NCBI GenBank assembly: GCA_943789025.1
Contig: CALSSN010000004.1
Location: 1-64,000 of the forward strand
DNA length: 64,000 nucleotides
DNA from: an uncultured Verrucomicrobiales bacterium
Lineage (GTDB): Bacteria; Verrucomicrobiota; Verrucomicrobiia; Verrucomicrobiales; DEV007
Direction of reading: 5' to 3'
The notes under the pieces were generated by a model. The model ran no database searches. It saw only the letters and a program-made list of their open reading frames with translations, and had not been told where the DNA came from. Position 1 is the first letter of the stretch, and each line of letters starts with the position of its first letter. This document shows, piece by piece, positions 8,681 through 16,227 of this stretch. A program made the translations under genes and the position numbers.

Positions 8681-10747
8681 CTATCGCTGCGGCCGTCGCG
8701 TGGTCTGCCCTTGCCGGGCACTTCCTGAGATCAGGGTGAGCAACCGGAGGCTGCGCGCAAGCACCGGTATCTCGCCTCCGCTCTTAAAGGCCTCATCCCT
8801 GTCTACCTGGAACGGGTCGTCGAGGACGGTATCCAGCACATTCCCCCATACAGAACGCGCCGTCCCGGGAACCCCGAATGCGACGTCTTCCGCGAGTGGG
8901 TTGAAGAGAAGAAGGAACAGTCCCTCTCCGCCTCGACGAGATAATATCGCACCGAAAGCGGCAGCACAGGCTGCATGCCACCGCTCATGAGTCACAGGAG
9001 TACAATCCGGTGTGATCCAGCGAATATCCATGAGACCGCTATCAGGATCGCGCTCACCGGTGAAGTAGGTGCCGGGCGAAAAGCAGGTATGCTCGCTCCT
9101 GAAAGCCAGCAGCTGTTTGACAAAATGTGTCAGAGAAACCGCCTCCTTACTTTCATCATTCCAGTCGATCCAGTTGATGACGTTGTCCTGACAGTAGGCA
9201 TTGTTATTCCCTCCCTGCGTCCGGTTGCGCTCATCTCCAGCGGTGAGAAAGGGAATCCCCGATGACAGAATCAAGGTGGCCAGATGATTTCGCTGCTGGC
9301 GAAGACGCACCACTTGCACCTCCAGATCGTTGGTTTCACCCTCGGCCCCATGATTGCTTGAGTGGTTGTTATTCGAGCCGTCGTGATTTTCTTCGCCGTT
9401 CTCGAGGTTCCGCTTTTCCTCGTAGCTGACAAGATCACGAAGCGTGAACCCATCGTGGCAGGTGATAAAATTCACTCCCGCGAACGGGCCTCTCCCTGAG
9501 GGGGCGAAGAGTCGCTGGCTGCCGGTAAGGCGCGATGCAAAATCGCCTGCAACCCCACCATCCCCGCGCCAGAACCGCCGCACGGAATCGCGGTACTTAC
9601 CATTCAACTCCACCCAGTCTTCTGGAAAATGGCCGAGCTGGTAGCTGTCCATCTGGCCGACGTCCCAGGGTTCTGCGATGAGCTTCACGTGGCGGAGCAC
9701 CGGATCCTGAGAGATCGCCTTGAAAAAGCTTCCGTGACGCTGGTAAGCAAACGGATCGCGAGCAAGGGCAACGGCGAGGTCAAAACGAAACCCATCGATG
9801 TGTACCTGCTCGGTCCAGTAACGCAGACTGTCGAGCACGAGCTGAAGCCCGCGCGGGTGGGCGACGCTGAACGTGTTGCCGCACCCCGTGCAGTCCCAGT
9901 AGGACTCGGGGTCGTGACCCGAATGTTTGTAATAGCCCGGGTTATCGAGCCCGCGGAAGTTGATCGTCGGCCCGCCCAGACCACCCTCGGCAGTGTGATT
10001 GTAGACAACATCGAGAATCACTTCGATCCCGGCCGCATGCAGGGCTGCCACCATTCCCTTGAACTCGCGAAGGCCGCCGCGGGGGTCCGGATCGGCAGAC
10101 CATGCGTTGTGAGGAGCAAAGTATCCAAGCGTGTTATAGCCCCAGTAATTGGTCAGCCCTCGGTTGAGAAGAAACCCATCGTTCAGGTGCTGATGCACCG
10201 GCAGGAGCTCCACGGCAGTCACCCCCAGATCACGAAGCCTGCCGATCGCCTGATCGCTGGCAAGCCCGGCGTAGGTGCCCCGCAGGTGTTCAGGAAGGTC
10301 AGGCATCAGATTAGTAAAGCCCTTCACATGTGCTTCATAGATCACCAGTTCCTCCCACGGGGTGTGGAGGCGGGTATCTCCGCGCCAATCAAAACCATCA
10401 TCCGCCACCACTCCCAGAATCGAAGGAACAGTGCCTGCCTTTCTCCGCTCCGGGTGCAGGCTCGCGTCCCAGTCCGCCGAACCGGAATATGCCTTGGCAT
10501 AGGGGTCAAGGAATAGCTCACCGTCGACCCGGTAGGCATAAGACACCCCGGCTTGGCACCCCTCGACCATCACCTCCCAGGTTCCCTGAAACGACCGATG
10601 CAGGGGCTGCTCGCGCATCCTCTCGGATCCAGGATCAAGAACGACCATCACCTCCCGAGCAGCAGGCGCGTGGACCGAGAATCCTGTCGCGCCTTTTTCC
10701 TGGCAGCTGGCTCCGAAGGGCAGGGCGCGTCGTATCGATTGAGTCAT
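8681..10747 (-). CDS. glgX: Glycogen debranching enzyme / isoamylase (GH13, GlgX type)
   Basis: This cytosolic enzyme hydrolyses alpha-1,6 branches of glycogen, usually after phosphorylase trimming. An N-terminal CBM48-like domain (ATGFSVHAPAAREVMVVL) precedes a GH13 barrel. Catalytic motifs are complete: DVVYNHTAE, GFRFDLA (nucleophile Asp), LIAEPWDVG (acid/base Glu) and FITCHDGFTLRDLV (transition-state Asp). FTNLMPDLPEHLRGTYAGLA is typical of GlgX/isoamylase. ATG 10747 (MTQSIRRALPFG) is preferred because it begins after the upstream gene's stop; an in-frame ATG at 10843 would overlap that gene. Length about 688 residues is normal. It is downstream of the DUF1080 gene on the same strand. The tail (ARQGQTTRRPQR) is short and basic. 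Confidence 0.92.
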   Translation of the reverse strand: MTQSIRRALPFGASCQEKGATGFSVHAPAAREVMVVLDPGSERMREQPLHRSFQGTWEVMVEGCQAGVSYAYRVDGELFLDPYAKAYSGSADWDASLHPERRKAGTVPSILGVVADDGFDWRGDTRLHTPWEELVIYEAHVKGFTNLMPDLPEHLRGTYAGLASDQAIGRLRDLGVTAVELLPVHQHLNDGFLLNRGLTNYWGYNTLGYFAPHNAWSADPDPRGGLREFKGMVAALHAAGIEVILDVVYNHTAEGGLGGPTINFRGLDNPGYYKHSGHDPESYWDCTGCGNTFSVAHPRGLQLVLDSLRYWTEQVHIDGFRFDLAVALARDPFAYQRHGSFFKAISQDPVLRHVKLIAEPWDVGQMDSYQLGHFPEDWVELNGKYRDSVRRFWRGDGGVAGDFASRLTGSQRLFAPSGRGPFAGVNFITCHDGFTLRDLVSYEEKRNLENGEENHDGSNNNHSSNHGAEGETNDLEVQVVRLRQQRNHLATLILSSGIPFLTAGDERNRTQGGNNNAYCQDNVINWIDWNDESKEAVSLTHFVKQLLAFRSEHTCFSPGTYFTGERDPDSGLMDIRWITPDCTPVTHERWHAACAAAFGAILSRRGGEGLFLLLFNPLAEDVAFGVPGTARSVWGNVLDTVLDDPFQVDRDEAFKSGGEIPVLARSLRLLTLISGSARQGQTTRRPQR

Positions 10748-10803
10748 ATCCTGGCCTGAAAAAAGTGCGACGGATGGAACCCGGTGAGGCAAAAGATCCC
10801 GGC

Positions 10804-11511
10804 CTAGCCGCCCTGGTGGCGTTTGATACGGATGTTTCGCCACGCCACCTGAAATGGGCCGGTATTCTTACCAATGCTGTGCACCTGGAGAGCGATCTTC
10901 CCCTGCGGGTGCGTCTTGAAGAGCGATTCATCGGTCAGATCAGCTACCGGCGCACCATTGATCCAGGTTCTGATTCGAGACCCCTCGGCCACCACCCGGT
11001 AGTGGTTCCACTCCCCATTCCTGAAGTGGCTATGCTGGCTGACTTTCTTGTCCTTGTTTCCCGGTTCCGGCGAGATCCAGCCACGCCCGGTCGCCTCCCC
11101 GTAGATCCAACCTGCCTGGCCAGGCCCAGCCTCAATCTCGACTTGAGGACCGAAAAACCTTCCCAGTGCTGGCTTTTTCTTACCTGCACCATGGGCTGCA
11201 AGATCTTCTTCAGAGACCACGCGCGACCGGATCTGAACCCCCGAATTCAGGTTGTCATCGACCTTGACCTCAAACTCGAGCTCAAAATCACCAAATTCTT
11301 CGACCGTAGCAAGAAACGAGTTCGGACTCCCTGCGACCGTCTTACCAAGAATTGTACCGTCTTTGACTTCGTAGGTCGCCTTGCCATTCAGCAACTTCCA
11401 TCCGGTGAGGGAATCGCCATCAAAAAGCGCCTCCCAACCGTCAGAATCTGTTTGCGCCCGGGCCCCGGAGAAGAGGCCGAGAGCAAGGGCTAGAGAGAGG
11501 AGTTTGTGCAT
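10804..11511 (-). CDS. Secreted DUF1080 protein (3-keto-disaccharide hydrolase-like)
   Basis: DUF1080 domains are concanavalin/glucanase-like beta-sandwich folds, very common in Verrucomicrobiota and Planctomycetes, and some members hydrolyse 3-keto-glycosides. The signal peptide is MHKLLSLALALGLFSGARA, followed directly by the domain: GWEALFDGDSLTGWK, then FGDFELEFEVKVDDNLNSG, then the conserved IEAGPGQAGWIYGE, HFRNGEWNHYRVVAEG, TWINGAPVADLTD and the ending GPFQVAWRNIRIK. The domain is complete. The frame also has ATG 11523, four residues earlier; 11511 gives the cleaner signal peptide. It lies between an aminotransferase and a glycogen debranching gene on the same strand. The substrate is unknown. 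Confidence 0.9.
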   Translation of the reverse strand: MHKLLSLALALGLFSGARAQTDSDGWEALFDGDSLTGWKLLNGKATYEVKDGTILGKTVAGSPNSFLATVEEFGDFELEFEVKVDDNLNSGVQIRSRVVSEEDLAAHGAGKKKPALGRFFGPQVEIEAGPGQAGWIYGEATGRGWISPEPGNKDKKVSQHSHFRNGEWNHYRVVAEGSRIRTWINGAPVADLTDESLFKTHPQGKIALQVHSIGKNTGPFQVAWRNIRIKRHQGG

Positions 11512-11594
11512 GTGACACTGCATACGAAAAGAGAATCAGGCCGCTCAGGTCAATTCGCAAGACGAGAATCACCGGCGCTCTCTGCCAGAAACAA

Positions 11595-12827
11595 TCACGC
11601 GCTTTGTTCCAGCCAGCTGCTAAGAACATCGACTACCCGGCGGAGCTCCCCGGGCTCAAGCTCCGGAAAAATGGGAAGACTCAGACACTGCTCGGCGAGC
11701 AGATGAGAAACCGGCAAAGGCTTCTGCGGGCAGAGCGCTGCAAAACATGGCTGCTGGTCAAGCGACTTCGGGTAGTAAATCTCACAGCCCACGCCATGTG
11801 ACCGCAGGAAATCGACCAGGCGGTCGCGGGCACCCGGCTGGAGGACTCGAATCGTGTACTGGTTCCATGTCGGGTGGTTGTGCTGGTAGGCTACTGGCAG
11901 CACCAGCGCCGCCCCCTGCTCGCCAAGTCGCGCCTGCTGCCGCGCAAGACAACAGCAATCCACCTCCTCAGCCCGGACAACACCGGGCAGAGTACCGAGT
12001 TCTGCATCGTAAAATCCTGCATGCGCGGCACGCTGAGCCAACCAGCGGTCAAGATGCGGAAGCTTGACCTTAAGCAGCGCAGCCTGCATGGCATCGATTC
12101 GGAAGTTCCCACCGATCATGCCGTGTTCGTATTTCGGGTGCATGCCGTGATTTCGGACCCTGCGAAGTGTCTCCGCCAGATCATCATCATTCGTGGTGAT
12201 GGCACCTGCGTCTCCGAAGCCGGATAGGTTCTTGGTCGGGAAGAAACTGAAGCACCCGAGCGTGCCGATCGAGCCGACTTGCTGGCCGCGGTGACGCGCT
12301 CCGATCGCCTGGGCGCAATCCTCGATCACTGGCACCCCCTGCTGGCCTGCGATCTGCTTGATCTCCTCCATCTCAGCTGCCTGGCCGAACAGGTGGACCG
12401 GAATGACAGCCGCGGTCTTCTCGGTCAGCTTGTCCTGCAAATCATCCAGGTCCATGTTGAAGCAGACCGGACAGACATCGGTAAAAACCGGAGTCGCTCC
12501 AACTCGCGAAACCACCCCAGCCGTCGCAAAAAACGTGAAAGCCGGCACCAGAACCTCGTCACCCGAGCCGATTCCCAGCGCGATCAGGGAAGCAAGCAAC
12601 GCATCGGTTCCTGAAGAAACACCCACCGCATTGCGCGTTCCCACATAGTCAGCGAGGCGTGCTTCAAAATCCTCCACGTCCTTGCCCAGAATGAACTGAC
12701 TCGAGCCCAGAATCCGCCGAAGTTCCGAGAGAAACTCGTCTTCGAATTCCGCGTTCTGCCTCCGCAATTCGACCAGAGGCACCGTCGCATACTCCTGTTT
12801 GTTTTCGTTGCTCACGTTGCCAAGCAT
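11595..12827 (-). CDS. DegT/DnrJ/EryC1/StrS family PLP aminotransferase
   Basis: These enzymes transfer an amino group to keto-sugars for LPS, polysaccharide or glycoconjugate synthesis. The sequence starts with VPLVELRRQNAEFEDEFLSEL, has the cofactor segments GVSSGTDALLASL and PVIEDCAQAIGA, the PLP lysine in FSFFPTKNLSGFGDAG, and GGNFRIDAMQAALLKVKL. The C-terminal part includes the substrate-loop motif HNHPTWNQYTIRV and GCEIYYPKSLDQQPCF. Length about 410 residues is typical. A cysteine-rich insertion (DCCCLARQQARLG) near residue 300 is unusual. ATG 12827 (MLGNVSNENKQEY) is chosen; an ATG at 12854 adds nine residues. The sugar substrate cannot be told from sequence. It is divergent from the zinc-ribbon gene. 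Confidence 0.92.
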   Translation of the reverse strand: MLGNVSNENKQEYATVPLVELRRQNAEFEDEFLSELRRILGSSQFILGKDVEDFEARLADYVGTRNAVGVSSGTDALLASLIALGIGSGDEVLVPAFTFFATAGVVSRVGATPVFTDVCPVCFNMDLDDLQDKLTEKTAAVIPVHLFGQAAEMEEIKQIAGQQGVPVIEDCAQAIGARHRGQQVGSIGTLGCFSFFPTKNLSGFGDAGAITTNDDDLAETLRRVRNHGMHPKYEHGMIGGNFRIDAMQAALLKVKLPHLDRWLAQRAAHAGFYDAELGTLPGVVRAEEVDCCCLARQQARLGEQGAALVLPVAYQHNHPTWNQYTIRVLQPGARDRLVDFLRSHGVGCEIYYPKSLDQQPCFAALCPQKPLPVSHLLAEQCLSLPIFPELEPGELRRVVDVLSSWLEQSA

Positions 12828-12868
12828 CTCTAGCCTATACCTTGCCAAACTCAAGAGAGGAACCCGCC

Positions 12869-13315
12869 ATGAAAATGTTTAAATTCAAATGCGACTCCTG
12901 CGGCCTGAAAATCGAGACGACTGAGGATCAGGTGGGCACCGAAGCCTCGTGCCCGGGCTGCCACAAGCCGCTCGAGATTCCTCAATCACCGGCCATGCGA
13001 GCTGCAGAGATCCCGCCACCGCCGCGAACGATTGCCCTCTCGAAGGTCAGTGACAAGAGACGCGACAAAGAACCCGAAGAGCCGGTCCCGGAACCCGACA
13101 GCCACAGCTATCAAGTCATTCCACTGATACTCGCATCAGACGAGGAAGAAGACGACACTCCCATTTCGGTGGCAAAGAAAGTCGAACGTATCCTCAATGC
13201 CTACGGCACTGGGGGGTGGCGGTTTCTGCAGATTGAGACCGTCTCCTACGAGACCCAGGGTGCCTTCGGAAGCCGGGAAGAAACCGTGCACCTCGCCATC
13301 TTTGGGCAGGATTAG
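12869..13315 (+). CDS. Small zinc-ribbon protein with DUF4177-like domain
   Basis: Residues 1-40 form a zinc ribbon: FKCDSCGLKIETTEDQVG then SCPGCHKPLEIP (two CxxC pairs). A charged, proline-rich linker follows (EEPVPEPDSH). The C-terminal half (SYQVIPLILAS through VERILNAYGTGGWRFLQIETV) matches the DUF4177-like alpha/beta pattern in which a conserved GW motif sits after a helix. Function is unknown. ATG 12869 follows a good ribosome-binding site (AGAGAGGAAC), so it is preferred over the in-frame ATG 12842, which overlaps the divergent aminotransferase gene region. Confidence 0.82.
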   Translation: MKMFKFKCDSCGLKIETTEDQVGTEASCPGCHKPLEIPQSPAMRAAEIPPPPRTIALSKVSDKRRDKEPEEPVPEPDSHSYQVIPLILASDEEEDDTPISVAKKVERILNAYGTGGWRFLQIETVSYETQGAFGSREETVHLAIFGQD

Positions 13316-13339
13316 GGGACTGTTGAAAACACTCTATCA

Positions 13340-13455
13340 CGTAAAAACCTGCTTTGTTACTCGTTGGTCGTAGATATTCATCCACTTACGCCTCGGCGCC
13401 GTGCCACACAGAATCCGGACAACAGTGACGAGCACCGCTATGAATCAGACCCTCC
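13340..13455 (-). repeat. Interspersed repeat, copy C (inverted orientation)
   Basis: Read on the minus strand this stretch matches copies A and B: it begins GGAGGGTCTGATTCAT, contains TTCTGTGTGGCACGGCGC and CTACGACCAACGAGTAACA, and ends near 13340. The dyad of the other copies lies at 13370-13385 with two changes. It sits between the zinc-ribbon gene and tRNA-Arg. Similarity to the other copies fades beyond the core on the 3' side. Confidence 0.72.
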
Positions 13456-13532
13456 TTAGGTTCTCCACGGCATTGCGAGGCCTCGAAATTTGCACCCCCC
13501 TCCTCTACGGTCTATACATCCCGTCATCAGCG

Positions 13533-13607
13533 GTCCCCGTAGTTCAACGGATAGAACAAGGGTTTCCTAAACCTTAGATAGAGGTTCGATTCCTCTCGGG
13601 GACGCCA
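13533..13607 (+). tRNA. tRNA-Arg (anticodon CCT)
   Basis: A standard cloverleaf folds: acceptor GTCCCCG pairs with CGGGGAC, D-stem GTTC with GAAC, anticodon stem AGGGT/ACCTT with loop TTCCTAA (anticodon CCT, reading AGG), T-stem AGAGG/CCTCT with loop TTCGATT, discriminator G and an encoded CCA end. It marks the left border of the accessory region, and tRNA-Arg 3' ends are frequent integration sites. Confidence 0.95.
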
Positions 13608-13658
13608 TTCTTTCTTATTCAACAGGTTACGAAGAATAAGCCCCTGATAATTGGCCTA

Positions 13659-13680
13659 GTGGGAACAAAAGTGGGAACAA
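13659..13680 (+). repeat. Short direct repeat next to tRNA-Arg
   Basis: Two copies of GTGGGAACAA lie back to back (separated by AA) about 50 bp after the tRNA 3' end. In another frame they would encode VGTKVGT, reminiscent of the C-termini of some tyrosine integrases that abut tRNA genes. No integrase remains. This may be a scar of an integrated element; the idea is weak. Confidence 0.35.
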
Positions 13681-13776
13681 CTCCACCCGTGTCAGTGGTG
13701 TTTCTGTGTCTCAGTGATTGACTGCTGATGCCACTGCTTTCCTGGCCAAGGTGTCCACCCAGCTTCTTTGTTTTAT

Positions 13777-15518
13777 CCTAAAAACGTAAATGGGCACAGT
13801 AAAATCGTCGGATTGGCAGGCCATTCCGTGCGATTTGATCGATGACTGTGCAAGGGTGCGATTTTCATCCGCTGAGCAGCAATTTCGCGTCGGGAGGAAC
13901 CCCCGATAACCATTTTCCGCCAAGCCAACGGCGCAAAAGACGCGTTAACAGCAAGGACCATCGTTGCTCGATCGTCCATTGCTCCGCAATGGCCATCATG
14001 TAGTGGAGCTGGCTGCTGACCTCCCTGACTGCCCGGGCAATCGCTTCGCCATATTCGTGCTGAAGGCTGACTTTCACCTTTCTCTGGCCACCACTCTGAA
14101 CCTGCCGGGCTACCCCGTGCATGAGGGCCGGGCGGCTGGTGATCGCCTCCCGGTGATGCTCTTCGTCGTAGAAACGGACGTAGAGGTTCCACCAGTTGGA
14201 GAACAGTGCCACAAGGTTCGCCATCAGCCGACAGGGGGCGATCTGACGCGTCGTGTAGCCGGACCAGCCCCATTGGTTTTTGAGTTCATCGAAGTTGTTT
14301 TCGCAATCACTGCGCTCGCGATAGAGTCTGGGCATCGCCACCGTCGGATAGGCGTTCTCGTCCAGTGAACTCACCAGCACGGCGATCTTGCCGCTCCAGG
14401 GAGCCGCATGGAGATCCCAGCTCTTACCGTCGTTCCGGGGAAGAAGTTCCTGGTGGTCGCGACGACGGCGCTTGTTCTTTCCTACTGGGGCCTTTGCCGG
14501 GGCTTCTCGAACCAGCACAACACGGCGCTCACGTGTCCAACCTTGAAGTTTCAGTGAGGACTCCATCGCCTCCCAGCCATCTCCGGCATTTTTCCATTTG
14601 TGGTGGCCAAGGCCCACGCATTCCCGGATCAGGGCCTTCACTTTCGGGCTGTGTCTGAGCTTGAAGAGGTAGGGCAGTTGGCGTTGCTCAAACTCCAGCA
14701 TGACCTTCTCGCTGCCGTAGCCGCAGTCACCACGGGCAAAAGTTGGCCAGTGGGAACGCGGGAGTCTGCCGAGGGTTTTCCACAGGCCCGTCATCCCGTA
14801 GGCGCCCGCGCTCTTCTTGCCAGAAAGGATGTCTACGCCCAGCGAGATACGGAGGTTGGCCACGAAATAACTGTGATAGGTGTGGCTGGGACGGCCAGGC
14901 TTCTGCGGGTTGTATCCTATTTCGGCTCCTTGTTGATGGCCGTAGAGAGGCTTGACTGTGGTGTCGATGTCGAGGATCCACGGCAGTGCAAGGGCTGGGG
15001 AGATGCTGTCTAATATATGCCCGCGTAACCACTCGAGTCCGACCTCCTCGGGAATGCGTTTCATCGCCCGCCTCACTGTGTCCTCGCTGACAGTCTTCTC
15101 CATGCCAAGCAGCGGAGGATTGATCGCATCTCCCCGGATGGCGTTGATGTGAGCATAACGCCAGTGCCCGTTGAGGATACTCAGGAGCACGGTTCCGAGG
15201 ACATTCTTTGCACCGCTGCCCCGGTTGCCGACATAGTGGAGAGGGCAGTTCTCCATGAGTTTTTGCCAGCGTCCACCGGCCTGGAGGAACTGGAAAAAGA
15301 AAATGAGCTGCCCGTCCTTGGTGGTGGGTGTGTCCTCATCCCATTCGGCAAAAAACCGTCCGCCCGGGGTGTCCAGAGGCCACGCCTGTGAAGGGGAAAT
15401 ACCCTGTTTTTGTGACTCACCCTGAGGGTGAGCGCGAGAATCAGTAAGGAGCGCACTCATACCCCTTATTCTTATAGATTTAGAGCGAGGTGCTCAAGTT
15501 TCTATTGCCGCTTTTAGG
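13777..15518 (-). mobile_element. Complete IS1380-family insertion sequence
   Basis: The element is 1742 bp and holds one transposase gene. Its ends are imperfect inverted repeats: CCTAAAAACGTAAATGG on the left and CCTAAAAGCGGCAATAG read inward from the right (13 of the first 17 positions agree, and the outer CCTAAAA is identical). A 5-bp direct duplication TTTAT flanks it at 13772-13776 and 15519-15523. Intact ends, duplication and transposase suggest a fairly recent insertion. It lies about 170 bp after tRNA-Arg. The flanks do not reveal an interrupted gene. Confidence 0.88.
13865..15460 (-). CDS. IS1380-family transposase (DDE type)
   Basis: This 531-residue transposase catalyses cut-and-paste movement of the surrounding element. 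Recognisable family blocks are LDIDTTVKPLYGHQQGAEIG (first catalytic Asp region), GYNPQKPGRPSHTYHSYFVANLR, the FARGDCGYGSEKVM block carrying a second Asp, and the C-terminal YRERSDCENNFDELKNQWGW block with the catalytic Glu. The frame is undamaged and the length fits the family. The start ATG at 15460 (MSALLTDSRAHPQ) leaves about 58 bp to the right-hand repeat. Because the triad regions and both ends are intact, the element may still be active. Confidence 0.93.
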   Translation of the reverse strand: MSALLTDSRAHPQGESQKQGISPSQAWPLDTPGGRFFAEWDEDTPTTKDGQLIFFFQFLQAGGRWQKLMENCPLHYVGNRGSGAKNVLGTVLLSILNGHWRYAHINAIRGDAINPPLLGMEKTVSEDTVRRAMKRIPEEVGLEWLRGHILDSISPALALPWILDIDTTVKPLYGHQQGAEIGYNPQKPGRPSHTYHSYFVANLRISLGVDILSGKKSAGAYGMTGLWKTLGRLPRSHWPTFARGDCGYGSEKVMLEFEQRQLPYLFKLRHSPKVKALIRECVGLGHHKWKNAGDGWEAMESSLKLQGWTRERRVVLVREAPAKAPVGKNKRRRRDHQELLPRNDGKSWDLHAAPWSGKIAVLVSSLDENAYPTVAMPRLYRERSDCENNFDELKNQWGWSGYTTRQIAPCRLMANLVALFSNWWNLYVRFYDEEHHREAITSRPALMHGVARQVQSGGQRKVKVSLQHEYGEAIARAVREVSSQLHYMMAIAEQWTIEQRWSLLLTRLLRRWLGGKWLSGVPPDAKLLLSG

Positions 15519-16227
15519 TTTATTTCCTGTGTCCTGCCCTTGATGTTTTTTTTTCGCCGACTCGGTGAAGGGTTGGCTGGAATGCGCTGTGGGCTTTTAT
15601 GGACGAGATTCTGTTCCAGGGTTGATTCCTTGTGGCGTGCCGGCAAACACCTATGGTGGCCGCTTCGCAGCCGATACCTTGGTGACCCGAAGTTCGATTG
15701 GTTGCTGCGGCTCCACGCCCACGCCCACGCCCACGCACATGCACATGGGCGCGCGGACAGCATTCTTGACGCAAACCCGACACTCGACCAGTTCACCGTC
15801 CTTGGATTGGGCCCGTGGCCCGTGGTCGATTGACCATTGCCCGTGGCCCATTGACCATGCAGCAACGGTCAGGTGCACCGCCATACTGTGAGCCTGCCGG
15901 TGGCTGTGCAACCGCGGCGGCAGGCCGGGACGTCCTACCCTACCGACGACGCCGACGACGACGAAGCAGCGTCACGGCAGCACCCTGCTTTTCGGGCCAT
16001 GCACCGCCATAGGCACGCTCCGGGTGCTTTTATACTACCGCACTACGCTCTCATCCGTCCGCGCTACCGCCGCCCTACCGCCGCCCTAAGGCCGCCCAAT
16101 TTCCGCCTCAGTCACGCGCGCGCCACGCGCGCCTTTTCTCTTAAAAAAGGGCAAAGCCCCAAAACCTGATTCCTAGGCGATTTCATAGCGGGTAAGGCCT
16201 CCCGGAGCGATCGCGCTGTTTGGACGC
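15519..16227. other. Gene-free region with simple repeats
   Basis: No reading frame here is supported as a gene; the frames present overlap one another and are biased in composition. Four tandem CCACGC units occur at 15713-15736, followed by CACATGCACATG. Around 15807-15860 there are short imperfect repeats built from CCCGTGGCCC and ATTGACCAT. Around 16060-16100 CCGCCCTA repeats. It looks like degenerated accessory DNA. Confidence 0.5.

Noticed and set aside
9629-11493. Long plus-strand frames (295 and 387 codons) opposite glgX and the DUF1080 gene
   Set aside because: Both minus-strand genes have complete motifs; the plus-strand translations show no family features.
15540-16170. Several overlapping reading frames of 60-120 codons on both strands after the IS element
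   Set aside because: They overlap, are biased by CCACGC and CCGCCC repeats, and have no recognisable domain, start context or conservation signal.
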